Part shown: positions 33,351 through 41,583 of the stretch, in pieces
How the letters are laid out: the number at the start of each line of letters is the position of its first letter
Position numbering within the stretch: the stretch's first letter is position 1
NCBI RefSeq assembly: GCF_002929375.1
Contig: NZ_PJIP01000001.1
Span: 186,001-250,000 of the forward strand
DNA length: 64,000 bases
Direction of reading: 5' to 3'
From: Arthrobacter sp. DWC3
Lineage (GTDB): Bacteria; Actinomycetota; Actinomycetes; Actinomycetales; Micrococcaceae
Notes under the pieces: model-generated
What the model was told of the DNA's origin: nothing
The model's input: only the letters and a program-made list of their open reading frames with translations
Databases searched by the model: none
Position numbers and translations under genes: made by a program

Positions 33351-34541
33351 CTAGACCGTGACGCCCTGCGGCTTCAGGACCACCTTGATGGTGCCGTCCG
33401 TCTTCTTCTGGAAGTTCCTGTAGGCGGCCGGGGCCTCGTCGATCGAGACCTCGTGCGTCATGAGGTCCGTGACGCCCAGCGGGTCCGAGGGCTCCTCGAC
33501 GATCGGCAGCAGCTCGTCCGTCCAGCGGCGCACGTTGCACTGGCCCATGCGGAACTGGACCTGCTTGTCGAACATGCTCATCAGCGGCATGGGGGTCGCG
33601 GATCCGCCGTAGACACCGCTGAGGGAGACCGTGCCGCCGCGGCGGACGGCGTCCATCGCCGAGTGAAGCACCGCCACGCGGTCGCTGCCGCCGGTCTCCA
33701 TGACCTTCTGCGCCACCCTGTCCGGCAGGATGCCGACGGCGTTCTGCGCGAAGGCGCCGACGGGGGAGCCGTGCGCCTCCATGCCGACGGCGTCGACGAT
33801 CGCGTCCGGTCCGCGGCCGTTGGTCATGCTGCGGAGCTCCTCCGCGGTGTTCTTCGTGAAGTCGATGGTCTCGATGCCGTGGCGCTTGGCCATGGCACGG
33901 CGCTCGGGAACGGGTTCGACGGCGATCACCCTGTGCCCCAGGTACTTGCCGATGCGGGCGGCGAACTGGCCCACAGGGCCGAGGCCGTAGACGGCGAGGA
34001 CTCCGCCTTCCGGGACGTCCGCGTACTGCACGCCCTGCCAGGCCGTGGGCAGGATGTCCGAGAGGTAGAGATAGCGCTCGTCGGGGAGGTCGGTGCCGAC
34101 CTTCACGGGCCCGTAGTCGGCGAAGGGCACGCGCAGGTACTCGGCCTGCCCGCCGGGCACCGAGCCGTACAGCTCCGAGAAGCCGAGCAGCGCCGCTCCC
34201 GACCCCTTCTCGTGCACCTGCGTGGTCTCGCACTGGGACTGCAGCCCCCGGGTGCACATGAAGCAGTAGCCGCAGGAGATGTTGAACGGGACCACCACGC
34301 GGTCGCCGACCTTCAGGTTGGTCACGCCCGCGCCGATCTCCTCGACGATCCCCATGGGCTCGTGCCCGAGGATGTCACCCTTGTGCATGTAGGGGCCGAG
34401 CACCTCGTAGAGGTGCAGGTCGGAACCGCAGATGGCGGTCGAGGTGATGCGGACGATCGCGTCCGTGGGCTCCTGGATCGTGGGATCGGGGACGTTCTCC
34501 ACGCTGATGTTGCGCTTGCCCTGCCATGTCACTGCCTTCAT
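33351..34541 (-). CDS. Zinc-dependent alcohol dehydrogenase (formaldehyde dehydrogenase-like MDR)
   Basis: A 396-residue medium-chain dehydrogenase. Catalytic zinc ligands are C38 (AICGSDLH), H60 and E61 (GHEPMG). The structural zinc lobe has C90, C93, C96 and C104. The Rossmann motif is VYGLGPVGQFAARIG. The extra insertion and length match glutathione-independent formaldehyde dehydrogenase/threonine-dehydrogenase-like members rather than simple alcohol dehydrogenases. The substrate is uncertain. A GGAGGAG ribosome site precedes the ATG, and a TAAG-type motif lies about 20-36 nt upstream, suggesting stress control. Confidence 0.9.
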   Translation of the reverse strand: MKAVTWQGKRNISVENVPDPTIQEPTDAIVRITSTAICGSDLHLYEVLGPYMHKGDILGHEPMGIVEEIGAGVTNLKVGDRVVVPFNISCGYCFMCTRGLQSQCETTQVHEKGSGAALLGFSELYGSVPGGQAEYLRVPFADYGPVKVGTDLPDERYLYLSDILPTAWQGVQYADVPEGGVLAVYGLGPVGQFAARIGKYLGHRVIAVEPVPERRAMAKRHGIETIDFTKNTAEELRSMTNGRGPDAIVDAVGMEAHGSPVGAFAQNAVGILPDRVAQKVMETGGSDRVAVLHSAMDAVRRGGTVSLSGVYGGSATPMPLMSMFDKQVQFRMGQCNVRRWTDELLPIVEEPSDPLGVTDLMTHEVSIDEAPAAYRNFQKKTDGTIKVVLKPQGVTV

Positions 34542-34559
34542 GGTGTGTACTCCTCCGGG

Positions 34560-34577
34560 TAGTAAGTAGGCTTTCCT
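34560..34577 (-). promoter_or_regulatory. TAAG-N4-CTT motif upstream of the zinc dehydrogenase
   Basis: TAGTAAGTAGGCTTTCCT (plus-strand reading) carries TAAG-N4-CTTT. An overlapping inverted repeat (AGTAGG ... CCTACT, 34565-34586) surrounds it. It lies 19-36 nt before the dehydrogenase start codon, close enough to overlap a promoter. Confidence 0.4.
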
Positions 34578-34641
34578 TTCCTACTATTCACCCCTTCGTC
34601 ACAGATGGGAAGCAGCGGACGGGCTCGCCTAGGCTTGGTAA

Positions 34642-35370
34642 GTGGTGATTCTCCAGTCCCCGGCGGTCCGCATCGCCCTCTCCGTGGCGATCGCCACCGG
34701 ACTGTACGGGCTGTCGTTCGGCGCCCTGTCCGTCGCCGCCGGGCTCGACCTCCTCCAGACCATGGCGCTCAGCCTCCTGCTGTTCAGCGGCGGTTCCCAG
34801 TTCGCGTTCATCGGCGTCATCGCCGGCGGCGGCAGCGGGCTCTCGGCGATGTCGGCGGCGGCGCTGCTCGGTATCCGCAACGGCGTCTACGGCATGCAGA
34901 TCAACGTGCTGCTGCGCCCCGCCCGGTGGCGGAAGCTGCCGGCGGCGCACCTCACCATCGACGAGTCCGTGGCCACAGCCACCGGCCAGACCGATCCGGA
35001 CGAGCAGCGCCGCGGGTTCTGGGCCGCCGGCATCGGCGTGTTCGTGCTGTGGAACCTCTTCACGCTCGTCGGCGCGCTCGCGGGCAATGCGATGGGCGAT
35101 CCCGCCCGCTGGGGGCTCGACGGCGCCGCGGTCGCCGCGTTCCTGGGGCTGCTCTGGCCTCGGATCAGGACGAGGGAACCGGCCGCGATCGCCGTCGTCT
35201 GCGCCGTGGTGACGCTGATCGCCGTGCCGCTCGTGCCCGCAGGCGTCCCCATCCTCATCGCGGCCGTGGTGGCCGCGGCCCTGGGGCTCGCGGGTCTGGG
35301 CCCTGCCACCGAGGGGCTGGAGCCCGACGTCGAGCCCTACCCCTCCGGCCCTGCACGGGGTGGAGCATGA
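34642..35370 (+). CDS. azlC: AzlC family branched-chain amino acid exporter subunit
   Basis: The large subunit (242 residues) of the AzlCD/BrnFE-type exporter, which removes branched-chain amino acids or related compounds by secondary transport. Hydrophobic segments fill most of the protein. The family stretch LYGLSFGALSVAAGLDLLQT with LLLFSGGSQFAFIGV and the LGIRNGVYGM motif are clear. The start is GTG at 34642 or 34645. The stop overlaps the azlD start (ATGA). Confidence 0.9.
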   Translation: MVILQSPAVRIALSVAIATGLYGLSFGALSVAAGLDLLQTMALSLLLFSGGSQFAFIGVIAGGGSGLSAMSAAALLGIRNGVYGMQINVLLRPARWRKLPAAHLTIDESVATATGQTDPDEQRRGFWAAGIGVFVLWNLFTLVGALAGNAMGDPARWGLDGAAVAAFLGLLWPRIRTREPAAIAVVCAVVTLIAVPLVPAGVPILIAAVVAAALGLAGLGPATEGLEPDVEPYPSGPARGGA

Positions 35371-35678
35371 ACCTGTGGGGATGGATCCTGCTGGCGTGCG
35401 CGGTATCGGTCGCCACGAAGTTCGCCGGCTACCTGGTGCCCGCGAAGCTGCTCGACAACCCGAGGATGCTGCGCGTCGCAGGGTCCCTGACCATCGGCCT
35501 GCTCGCGGCGCTGACGGCCGTCAACGCGTTCGCGTCGGGGCAGCAGCTCGTCGTCGACGCCCGCGTGGTGGCCCTGCTGGCCGCGGCCGTGGCGCTCCGG
35601 CTGCGGGCGCCGTTCCTCGCCGTCGTCGCGGTGGGTGCGCTCGCGGCGGGTGTGGCGCGGCTGCTGGGAGCGGCATAG
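35367..35678 (+). CDS. azlD: AzlD domain protein, small exporter subunit
   Basis: A 103-residue protein with about four membrane segments and the AzlD opening WILLACAVSVATKFAGYLVP. It works with AzlC as the BrnE/AzlD-like small subunit. The ATG overlaps the azlC stop by 4 nt, and GGAGC lies just upstream. It converges on the YnfA gene with only 3 nt between the stops and no room for a terminator. Confidence 0.9.
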   Translation: MNLWGWILLACAVSVATKFAGYLVPAKLLDNPRMLRVAGSLTIGLLAALTAVNAFASGQQLVVDARVVALLAAAVALRLRAPFLAVVAVGALAAGVARLLGAA

Positions 35679-35681
35679 GGG

Positions 35682-36020
35682 CTACGCCGCCGGGCGCGGC
35701 ACGACCATGATGAGCGCGACGCCGACCAGGCAGACCGCCGAGCCGATGAGGTCCCAGCGGTCGGGCCGGAAGCCGTCCACGACGACGCCCCACGCCAGCG
35801 ACCCCGCCACGAAGATCCCGCCGTACGCGGCGAGGATCCGCCCGAAATTCGCGTCCGGCTGCAGCGTCGCCACGAACCCGTACGCGCCGAGCGCCATGAT
35901 GCCGAGGCCCGCCCACCACCACGGCCTCCCCTCGCGGACGGCCTGCCAGATGAGCCACGCACCGCCGATCTCCGCGACCGCGGCCAGCACGAACAGGAGG
36001 GCGATACGCAGGATCGTCAT
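35682..36020 (-). CDS. YnfA family small membrane protein
   Basis: A 112-residue, four-helix membrane protein of the YnfA (UPF0060) family, related to small multidrug-resistance transporters. Family landmarks are [20 protein letters not shown] (membrane Glu), [20 protein letters not shown] and [17 protein letters not shown]. An efflux role is possible but not established for most members. It is co-directional with ackA, starting 25 nt upstream of nothing coding and lying downstream of ackA. Confidence 0.93.
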   Translation of the reverse strand: MTILRIALLFVLAAVAEIGGAWLIWQAVREGRPWWWAGLGIMALGAYGFVATLQPDANFGRILAAYGGIFVAGSLAWGVVVDGFRPDRWDLIGSAVCLVGVALIMVVPRPAA

Positions 36021-36045
36021 GGCTCAAGTCTGCCGGAGCGGCGGG

Positions 36046-37161
36046 CTATGACGCGCTGACGACGGCGGCTGTCGCCTCCGCGATCGCCGCCTCCTCGTCG
36101 GTCGGTACCACGAGGACGGGGAACGCGGACGCCTCGGTGCTGATGGCGCGGGCCTCCTTGCTGCGCTTGGCATTCCTCTCCTCGTCGAGTTCGAGGCCCA
36201 GGGCGCCGAGGCGCGCGACGACGGCGCTGCGGAAGGCGGCGGAGTTCTCGCCGATGCCCGCCGTGAAGACGAGCGCGCGCGCCCCGCCGACGGCCACGTG
36301 GTACCCGCCCACGTACTTCGCGAGCCGGTAGGAGGCCACCTCGAGGGCGAGTCCCGCGCGCTCGTCACCGCCGTCCGCGGCCTCGGTCACCGAGCGCATG
36401 TCGTTCGTGCCGGCGAGGCCCTTGAGCCCGCTGCTGCGGTTGAGGAGCGTGTCGAGGTCCTCCTCCGAGTAGCCCTCGCGCAGGAGGAACAGCAGGATGG
36501 ACGGGTCTATGTCGCCCGAGCGGGTGCCCATGACCAGTCCCTCGAGGGGCGTGAAGCCCATGGACGTGTCGATGCTCTCGCCGTCGCGCACGGCGGTGAC
36601 CGAGGCGCCGTTGCCGAGGTGCGCGATCACTCCTGTGAACGTGTCCTCGCCGAGCAGCTCCGCGGCGCCGCGGGCCACGTAGGCGTGGGACGTGCCGTGG
36701 AAGCCGTAGCGGCGGATGCCGAACCTCCGGTACAGCTCGTCCGGGACGGCGTAGCGCCACGCGTGCTCGGGGAGGGTCCGGTGGAACGCGGTGTCGAACA
36801 CGGCCACCTGCGGCATCCTCGGCCATTTCTCCGTGATCGCCCGGATGCCGGTGACGGCTGCGGGGTTGTGCAGGGGCGCGAGCGGGTTGAGGCGCTCGAT
36901 GGCCCGGGTGATCTCGTTGTCGATCAGCACGGGCTCGCTGAAGCGCTCGCCGCCGTGCACCACACGGTGCCCGACGGCGTCGATGGTGCGGTCGCCGAGA
37001 GCCGCCGTGACCTCTCCGTCCACGCGGTCCAGGGCCGCCGCGTGGTCGGGGACGTCGGCCTCGCCGATGCGCTCCACCAGCCCTTCCGCCAGGACGTCGT
37101 CGCCCTCGCGGACCTGGTACTTGAGGGAGGACGAGCCGGAGTTGATGACGAGGATGATCAT
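36046..37161 (-). CDS. ackA: Acetate kinase
   Basis: A 371-residue ASKHA-fold kinase interconverting acetyl phosphate plus ADP with acetate plus ATP. The N-terminal MIILVINSGSSSLKYQV signature, HRVVHGGERFSEPV, GVIAHLGNGASV and FTAGIGENSAAFR are all present. The frame is open further upstream into pta, but ATG at 37161 gives the exact family N-terminus. It follows pta by 31 nt on the same strand and completes the acetyl-CoA to acetate route. Confidence 0.97.
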   Translation of the reverse strand: MIILVINSGSSSLKYQVREGDDVLAEGLVERIGEADVPDHAAALDRVDGEVTAALGDRTIDAVGHRVVHGGERFSEPVLIDNEITRAIERLNPLAPLHNPAAVTGIRAITEKWPRMPQVAVFDTAFHRTLPEHAWRYAVPDELYRRFGIRRYGFHGTSHAYVARGAAELLGEDTFTGVIAHLGNGASVTAVRDGESIDTSMGFTPLEGLVMGTRSGDIDPSILLFLLREGYSEEDLDTLLNRSSGLKGLAGTNDMRSVTEAADGGDERAGLALEVASYRLAKYVGGYHVAVGGARALVFTAGIGENSAAFRSAVVARLGALGLELDEERNAKRSKEARAISTEASAFPVLVVPTDEEAAIAEATAAVVSAS

Positions 37162-37192
37162 GGGGTCCTGTCGGGGAGGAGGAGAGCGGTGG

Positions 37193-39271
37193 TCAGGAGG
37201 AGGGCTGCTGGGCCTGCACGGCGGTGATGGCCACCGTGTTGACGATGTCCTCCACGGTGCAGCCGCGCGAAAGGTCGTTGACGGGCTTGCGGAGCCCCTG
37301 GAGCACGGGCCCGACGGCGACGGCGCCGGCGGACTGCTGCACGGCCTTGTAGGTGTTGTTGCCGGTGTTGAGGTCCGGGAAGATGAACACCGTCGCCTGC
37401 CCGGCCACCGTGGAGCCGGGGAGCTTGGAGGCCGCGACCGAGGCGTCCACGGCGGCGTCGTACTGGATGGGCCCCTCCACCGCGAGGTCCGGCCGCTGCC
37501 GCCGGACGATCTCCGTGGCGCGGCGCACCTCGTCCACGGCACCGCCGGAGCCCGACTCGCCCGTGGAGTAGGAGAGCATGGCGATGCGCGGTTCCACGCC
37601 GAACTGGGCGGCGGTCTCGGCCGACGCCACGGCGATGTCCGCCAGCTGCTCGTCGTCGGGGTCCGGATTCACGGCGCAGTCCCCGTACACGAGCACGCGG
37701 TCCTGCAGGAGCATGAGGAACACCGAGGAGACGATCTTCGCCCCGTCCTTCGTCTTCACGAACTCCAGCGCGGGCCGGATGGTGTTCGCCGTGGTGTGAG
37801 CGGCACCCGACACCATGCCGTCCACCCGCCCGAGCTGCACCATCATGGTACCGAAGTATGCTCCTTCGAGCATGCGCTCGCGGGCCTGGTCGAGGGAGAC
37901 GTTCTTGTGCGCGCGGAGGCGGGCGTACTCGGCCGCGAACTCGTCGCGCAGTTCGGAGGTGGCCGGATCGATCAGGGTGATGCCGGTGAGGTCGATGCCC
38001 TGCCCGGTGGCGAGCTCGCGGACCCTCGCCTCCGGGCCGAGGATCGTCAGGTCGCAGACGTCGCGGCGGTGCAGGATCTCGGCGGCCTTCAGCACGCGGA
38101 CGTCCTCGCCCTCGGGGAGCACGATGTGGCGGCGCTCGGCCCGGGCCCGCTGGATGAGCTCGTGGAGGAAGCGCAGCGGGGTCATGCTGACGGGGCGCGG
38201 GAGTTCGAGGCGCTCCAGCAGTTCGTGCTCGTCGACCTGCCGCGACCAGGCGCCCAGGGCGGCGGCGGCCTTGCGGCGCAGTCCGCTCGCGATCTCGCCG
38301 CGCACCTCGCTGACGCGGCGGGCCGCGGTGTAGGTGTCGTCGTCGAGCGCGAAGACGGGGAACGGCGCCTGCGCGAGGAGGGCGAGGATGCTGGGTTCGG
38401 GGGCCAGCCCGCCCGTCAGCATCATGCCCGAGGGCACGGGGAACTCGGGGGAGAACGACGACGCGAGGGTGGCTACGTGGACGTCGGCGCGGTCGCCGGG
38501 CACGATCACGAGGGCGCCGTCCTTCAGCAGGTGCAGGAAGTTGCCCACGTTCATGGCCGCCACGCGGATGCTCGTGACGTCGCGTTCGAGGTTGGAGTTG
38601 CCGGCGATCTGGCGCGCGCCGAGCGCGGCGGACACCTCGGAGACGGTGGGCTGCGAGATCTCGGCGAGCTCCGGGATCACGTAGACGGGCCGGCCCGACT
38701 TCCCGGGCCGCACGTGCTCGCTGATGGCGGTGACGGCGTCGTCCGCTGCCCGGTTGACCATCATGGCGAGGAGGGACACCTTGGCGGCGTCGAGTTCACG
38801 GCGGGCCACGTCCACGGCGTCGGCGGCCTCGTCCACGGACATGTCCTTGGCGCTGACGACCGCGAGCACCATGGCGCCGAGGTTGTTGGCGAGGCGTGCG
38901 TTGAGGTCGAACTCGACGGCGGCGTCGTTGCCCGAGAGGTCCGTGCCCTCGACGATGACGACGTCGCACTCCGCGGCGATCTCGCTGTAGATGGCGACGC
39001 AGCGCGCATCGATCTCCGCGCGGTCACCGGCCACGAGCAGGGCGCGGGCCTCCGCACGGGTCAGCCCGCCGCGGGCGCGGCTCTCGGGGAGGTCGAAGGC
39101 GCGCTGCATGAGGCCAACCATCGGGTCGGCGGCGGGGTCGCTGCCCTCGACGATGGGCCGGAAGAAGCCCACGCGGTCGGCGTGCCGGTGCAGCATGTCG
39201 GCGAGGCCCAGGGAGATCAGGGCCTTGCCGGAGCCGTTGGTCATGGCGCTCACATAGATTCCGCGGGTCAT
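37193..39271 (-). CDS. pta: Phosphate acetyltransferase
   Basis: Makes acetyl phosphate from acetyl-CoA. The 692-residue long-form enzyme has an N-terminal P-loop-like domain (about 1-220, starting RGIYVSAMTNGSGKALISLG, as in BioD-like proteins), a middle DRTGG domain and the C-terminal transacetylase domain (about 370-690) with VRKP-type ending GPVLQGLRKPVNDLSRGCTV. An open frame reaches 39406, but homologues begin MTRGIYVSA (ATG at 39271). The ribosome site is weak and may reflect a leaderless or unusual start. It is the first gene of pta-ackA. Confidence 0.96.
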   Translation of the reverse strand: MTRGIYVSAMTNGSGKALISLGLADMLHRHADRVGFFRPIVEGSDPAADPMVGLMQRAFDLPESRARGGLTRAEARALLVAGDRAEIDARCVAIYSEIAAECDVVIVEGTDLSGNDAAVEFDLNARLANNLGAMVLAVVSAKDMSVDEAADAVDVARRELDAAKVSLLAMMVNRAADDAVTAISEHVRPGKSGRPVYVIPELAEISQPTVSEVSAALGARQIAGNSNLERDVTSIRVAAMNVGNFLHLLKDGALVIVPGDRADVHVATLASSFSPEFPVPSGMMLTGGLAPEPSILALLAQAPFPVFALDDDTYTAARRVSEVRGEIASGLRRKAAAALGAWSRQVDEHELLERLELPRPVSMTPLRFLHELIQRARAERRHIVLPEGEDVRVLKAAEILHRRDVCDLTILGPEARVRELATGQGIDLTGITLIDPATSELRDEFAAEYARLRAHKNVSLDQARERMLEGAYFGTMMVQLGRVDGMVSGAAHTTANTIRPALEFVKTKDGAKIVSSVFLMLLQDRVLVYGDCAVNPDPDDEQLADIAVASAETAAQFGVEPRIAMLSYSTGESGSGGAVDEVRRATEIVRRQRPDLAVEGPIQYDAAVDASVAASKLPGSTVAGQATVFIFPDLNTGNNTYKAVQQSAGAVAVGPVLQGLRKPVNDLSRGCTVEDIVNTVAITAVQAQQPSS

Positions 39272-39343
39272 GGGCCCAGTCTTGCAGGCTCCCGGGAGGG
39301 CCGCCATAACGGGTGTCACGCCGTCGTCCTGCCCGTGGGGGGC

Positions 39344-39404
39344 GTCGAGACGGCAGCAACGACCGCCCCTGGGCGCCGTTCGTGGTCGTTTCTGCGATCT
39401 CGAC
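39344..39404. repeat. Palindromic intergenic repeat, copy 1
   Basis: Two 23-nt arms (39344-39366 and 39382-39404) pair at 19 of 23 positions around a 15-nt loop. The left arm starts GTCGAGACGGCAGCAACGAC and agrees with the left arm of copy 3 (52095) at 20 of 23 positions. It lies in the gap between the divergent pta and ArsR genes. Confidence 0.7.
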
Positions 39405-39425
39405 ATGGAGGAGGGCCTGCAGGTG

Positions 39426-39471
39426 TTGACGCGTCACTCCCGCAGGCGTAACGTACAACCACATGGTTGTA
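39426..39471 (+). promoter_or_regulatory. ArsR promoter and overlapping operator
   Basis: A -35 TTGACG (39426-39431) and -10 TAACGT (39449-39454) are 17 nt apart. The expected start of transcription falls at about 39461-39463, that is on the ATG, implying a leaderless mRNA. The imperfect palindrome TACAACCA-CA-TGGTTGTA (39454-39471) spans from the -10 edge into the first codons and is the probable operator of the ArsR protein. Confidence 0.6.
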
Positions 39472-39807
39472 GATCAGCTGCACGAGGACGAGGTGAGCCG
39501 CCTGTTCCAGGCGCTCGCCGACGCGACACGGAGGGACATCGTGGCGCGCGTCCTGGTCGCCGACCATTCGGTATCCCGGCTCGCCGAGCAGTACGCCATG
39601 AGCTTCGCCGCCGTGCAGAAGCACGTGGCCGTGCTCGAGCGGGCCTCACTGGTCACGAAGGAGAAACGCGGACGGGAGCAGATCGTGCGCGGAGAGGTCG
39701 ACGGCGTGCAGACGGCCCGCCGCCTGCTCGACGACTACGAGAGGATCTGGCGGCAGCGGGTCGGCCGGATCGAGGACATCCTCGCCGAAGACGAGGATCG
39801 GAACTAG
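39463..39807 (+). CDS. ArsR family transcriptional regulator
   Basis: A 114-residue winged-helix regulator. The recognition region is HSVSRLAEQYAMSFAAVQKHVAVLE, with the opening LFQALADATRRDIVARVL typical of ArsR members paired with SRPBCC proteins. There are no metal-binding cysteines, so it is not an arsenic or metal sensor. The ATG sits inside a palindromic operator and lacks a ribosome site, consistent with leaderless translation. The SRPBCC gene follows after 12 nt in the same operon. Confidence 0.93.
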   Translation: MVVDQLHEDEVSRLFQALADATRRDIVARVLVADHSVSRLAEQYAMSFAAVQKHVAVLERASLVTKEKRGREQIVRGEVDGVQTARRLLDDYERIWRQRVGRIEDILAEDEDRN

Positions 39808-39819
39808 GAAGGCAGCATC

Positions 39820-40320
39820 ATGGCGGTCATCAGCGCAGACAAGGACACCCAGGAACTCAACTTCCGGCTCGTCGCCGAGTTCGACGCCGACGTGAAGCGG
39901 GTCTGGCGGATCTGGGAGGACCCCCGGCAGCTCGAGCGGTGGTGGGGCCCGCCCACGTGGCCCGCGACGTTCGACACCTACGACTTCGCCGTCGGCGGTC
40001 GCGCGGAGTACTACATGACCGGGCCCGACGGCGAGAAGGCGCACGGCTGGTGGATCATCACCGGCATCGACGCCCCCACGCGGCTCACGTTCGACGACGG
40101 CTTCGCGAACGAGAACCGGGAGCCGATGGACGAACTCGGCCGGACGCACGCCGTCGTCACGCTGGAGGACCTCGGCGGCCGGACCCGCATGACCCTGGTG
40201 ACCGGGTTCGAATCCCTCGAGCAGCTCGACCAGATGGTGGAGATGGGCATGGAGGAGGGCCTGAGGGGCGCCCTCGGGCAGGTGGACGCCATCCTCGCCG
40301 AGCAGGACGCCGCCGTCTGA
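39820..40320 (+). CDS. SRPBCC / AHSA1-like domain protein
   Basis: A 166-residue START-like protein of the AHSA1 (activator of Hsp90 ATPase homology) class. The entry motif is FDADVKRVWRIWEDPRQLERWWGPP and the exit is LDQMVEMGMEEGLRGALGQVD. These small ligand-binding domains are commonly encoded with an ArsR regulator; the ligand is unknown. The gene is co-transcribed with the regulator and followed by a strong terminator. Confidence 0.92.
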   Translation: MAVISADKDTQELNFRLVAEFDADVKRVWRIWEDPRQLERWWGPPTWPATFDTYDFAVGGRAEYYMTGPDGEKAHGWWIITGIDAPTRLTFDDGFANENREPMDELGRTHAVVTLEDLGGRTRMTLVTGFESLEQLDQMVEMGMEEGLRGALGQVDAILAEQDAAV

Positions 40321-40361
40321 CCGAGGCGCACCAGCGTCGCGAAGAGGTCGGGGGAACGAGA

Positions 40362-40401
40362 AGGCGCCGCCGTCCCGGACAAGACCGGGACGACGGCGCC
40401 T
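40362..40401. terminator. Bidirectional terminator between SRPBCC and desaturase genes
   Basis: Arms of 17 nt pair with one mismatch (AGGCGCCGCCGTCCCGG and complement) around ACAAGA. It lies between convergent genes. Confidence 0.85.
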
Positions 40402-40415
40402 GCGTGCGTCGGGCG

Positions 40416-41561
40416 TTACGCCGTCGCGGTCTTCGCCTTGCGGGGCGGCAGGGCGAGCTTGAAGATCTTCGCCCAGGTGGAGCCGACCTGCTTGGGCAGG
40501 GGCCCCGTGGTGTAGGGGAGCTTGTACCGGGTGCAGATCTCGCGGACCCTCACCGCCACCTCGGCGTACCGGTTGGACGGCAGGTCGGGGAAGCAGTGGT
40601 GCTCGATCTGGTGGGACAGGTTGCCCGTGAGGAAGTGCATGAGCCTGGAGCCGGAGATGTTGGCCGAGCCGATCATCTGGCGGACGTACCAGTCGCCGCG
40701 GGTCTCGCCGTCCACCTCCTCCTCCGTGAACGTGTCCGTCCCGTCGGGGAAGTGGCCGCAGAAGATGACGGCGTGTGCCCAGAAGTTGCGGATGGCGTTC
40801 GCTGCGAGCGTGCCGTAGAGGGCCTGCTTGCCGGAGCCGGTCAGCATCGCGACGGCCGGGGTGGCGGCGTAGTCCTTGGAGAACTGCTTGACCACCTTGA
40901 CGCCCACGGCCTTGAGGTCGCGGTTCATGGCCTCCTTGGACTTGAGGCCCTCCTTGTACTCGGGGATCTCGAGGTCGTACAGCGCGATGCCCCACTCGAA
41001 GACCGGCGCCAGGATCGCGTTGTACAGGGGGTTGCCGAGGTTGAACGGCTTCCACGGCTGGTCGGGGTCCATGCGGAGCAGGTTGTATCCGATGTCCCTG
41101 TCCTTGCCGATGACGTTGGTCCAGCGGTGGTGCAGGTCGTTGTGCGTGTGCTGCCAGGAGCGCGCGGGCGTGACGAAGTCCCACTCCCAGGTGGTGGAGT
41201 GGATGTCGGGATCGCGCATCCAGTCCCACTGGCCGTGCAGCACGTTGTGCCCGATCTCCATGTTCTCGAGGATCTTGGCGAGGCTCAGCATGGCCGTGCC
41301 GGCGAACCAGGCGGGCTTGTACTTGCTGAACAGGAGCGTGCCGCGCCCGGCGAACTCGAGGGAGCGCTGCAGCTTGATGACGCGGCGGATGTACGCGGCG
41401 TCGGTGGCGCCGCGCTTGGCCAGGATGTCGTCTCGGACGGCGTCGAGCTCGCGGCCGAGTTCCTCAACCTGCTCGTCCGTCAGGTGTTTGGCGGCGTCGG
41501 GGCGGACCAGGGGGTGGCCCGACGCCGCGAGGGCGCCGGGGCGGGTCACGGTGGTGGTCAT
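40416..41561 (-). CDS. Membrane fatty acid desaturase (DesA3-like)
   Basis: A 381-residue di-iron acyl desaturase inserting a double bond into membrane fatty acids. All three histidine boxes are present: H105NVLH109, H140NDLHH145 and H316QIEHH321. Hydrophobic stretches around 85-100 and 245-270 fit the usual topology. It is the second gene of an operon with an NAD(P)H-dependent reductase, as in the mycobacterial Rv3230c-DesA3 stearoyl-CoA delta-9 system, so membrane fluidity or cold adaptation is the likely role. Confidence 0.94.
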   Translation of the reverse strand: MTTTVTRPGALAASGHPLVRPDAAKHLTDEQVEELGRELDAVRDDILAKRGATDAAYIRRVIKLQRSLEFAGRGTLLFSKYKPAWFAGTAMLSLAKILENMEIGHNVLHGQWDWMRDPDIHSTTWEWDFVTPARSWQHTHNDLHHRWTNVIGKDRDIGYNLLRMDPDQPWKPFNLGNPLYNAILAPVFEWGIALYDLEIPEYKEGLKSKEAMNRDLKAVGVKVVKQFSKDYAATPAVAMLTGSGKQALYGTLAANAIRNFWAHAVIFCGHFPDGTDTFTEEEVDGETRGDWYVRQMIGSANISGSRLMHFLTGNLSHQIEHHCFPDLPSNRYAEVAVRVREICTRYKLPYTTGPLPKQVGSTWAKIFKLALPPRKAKTATA

Positions 41562-41583
41562 GGGAGGCTCCTTCGGTAGGGGT

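Noticed and set aside
36791-39451. 886-residue open frame on the plus strand antisense to pta/ackA
   Set aside because: Pta and AckA are unmistakable on the minus strand; long antisense frames are expected at this GC content.
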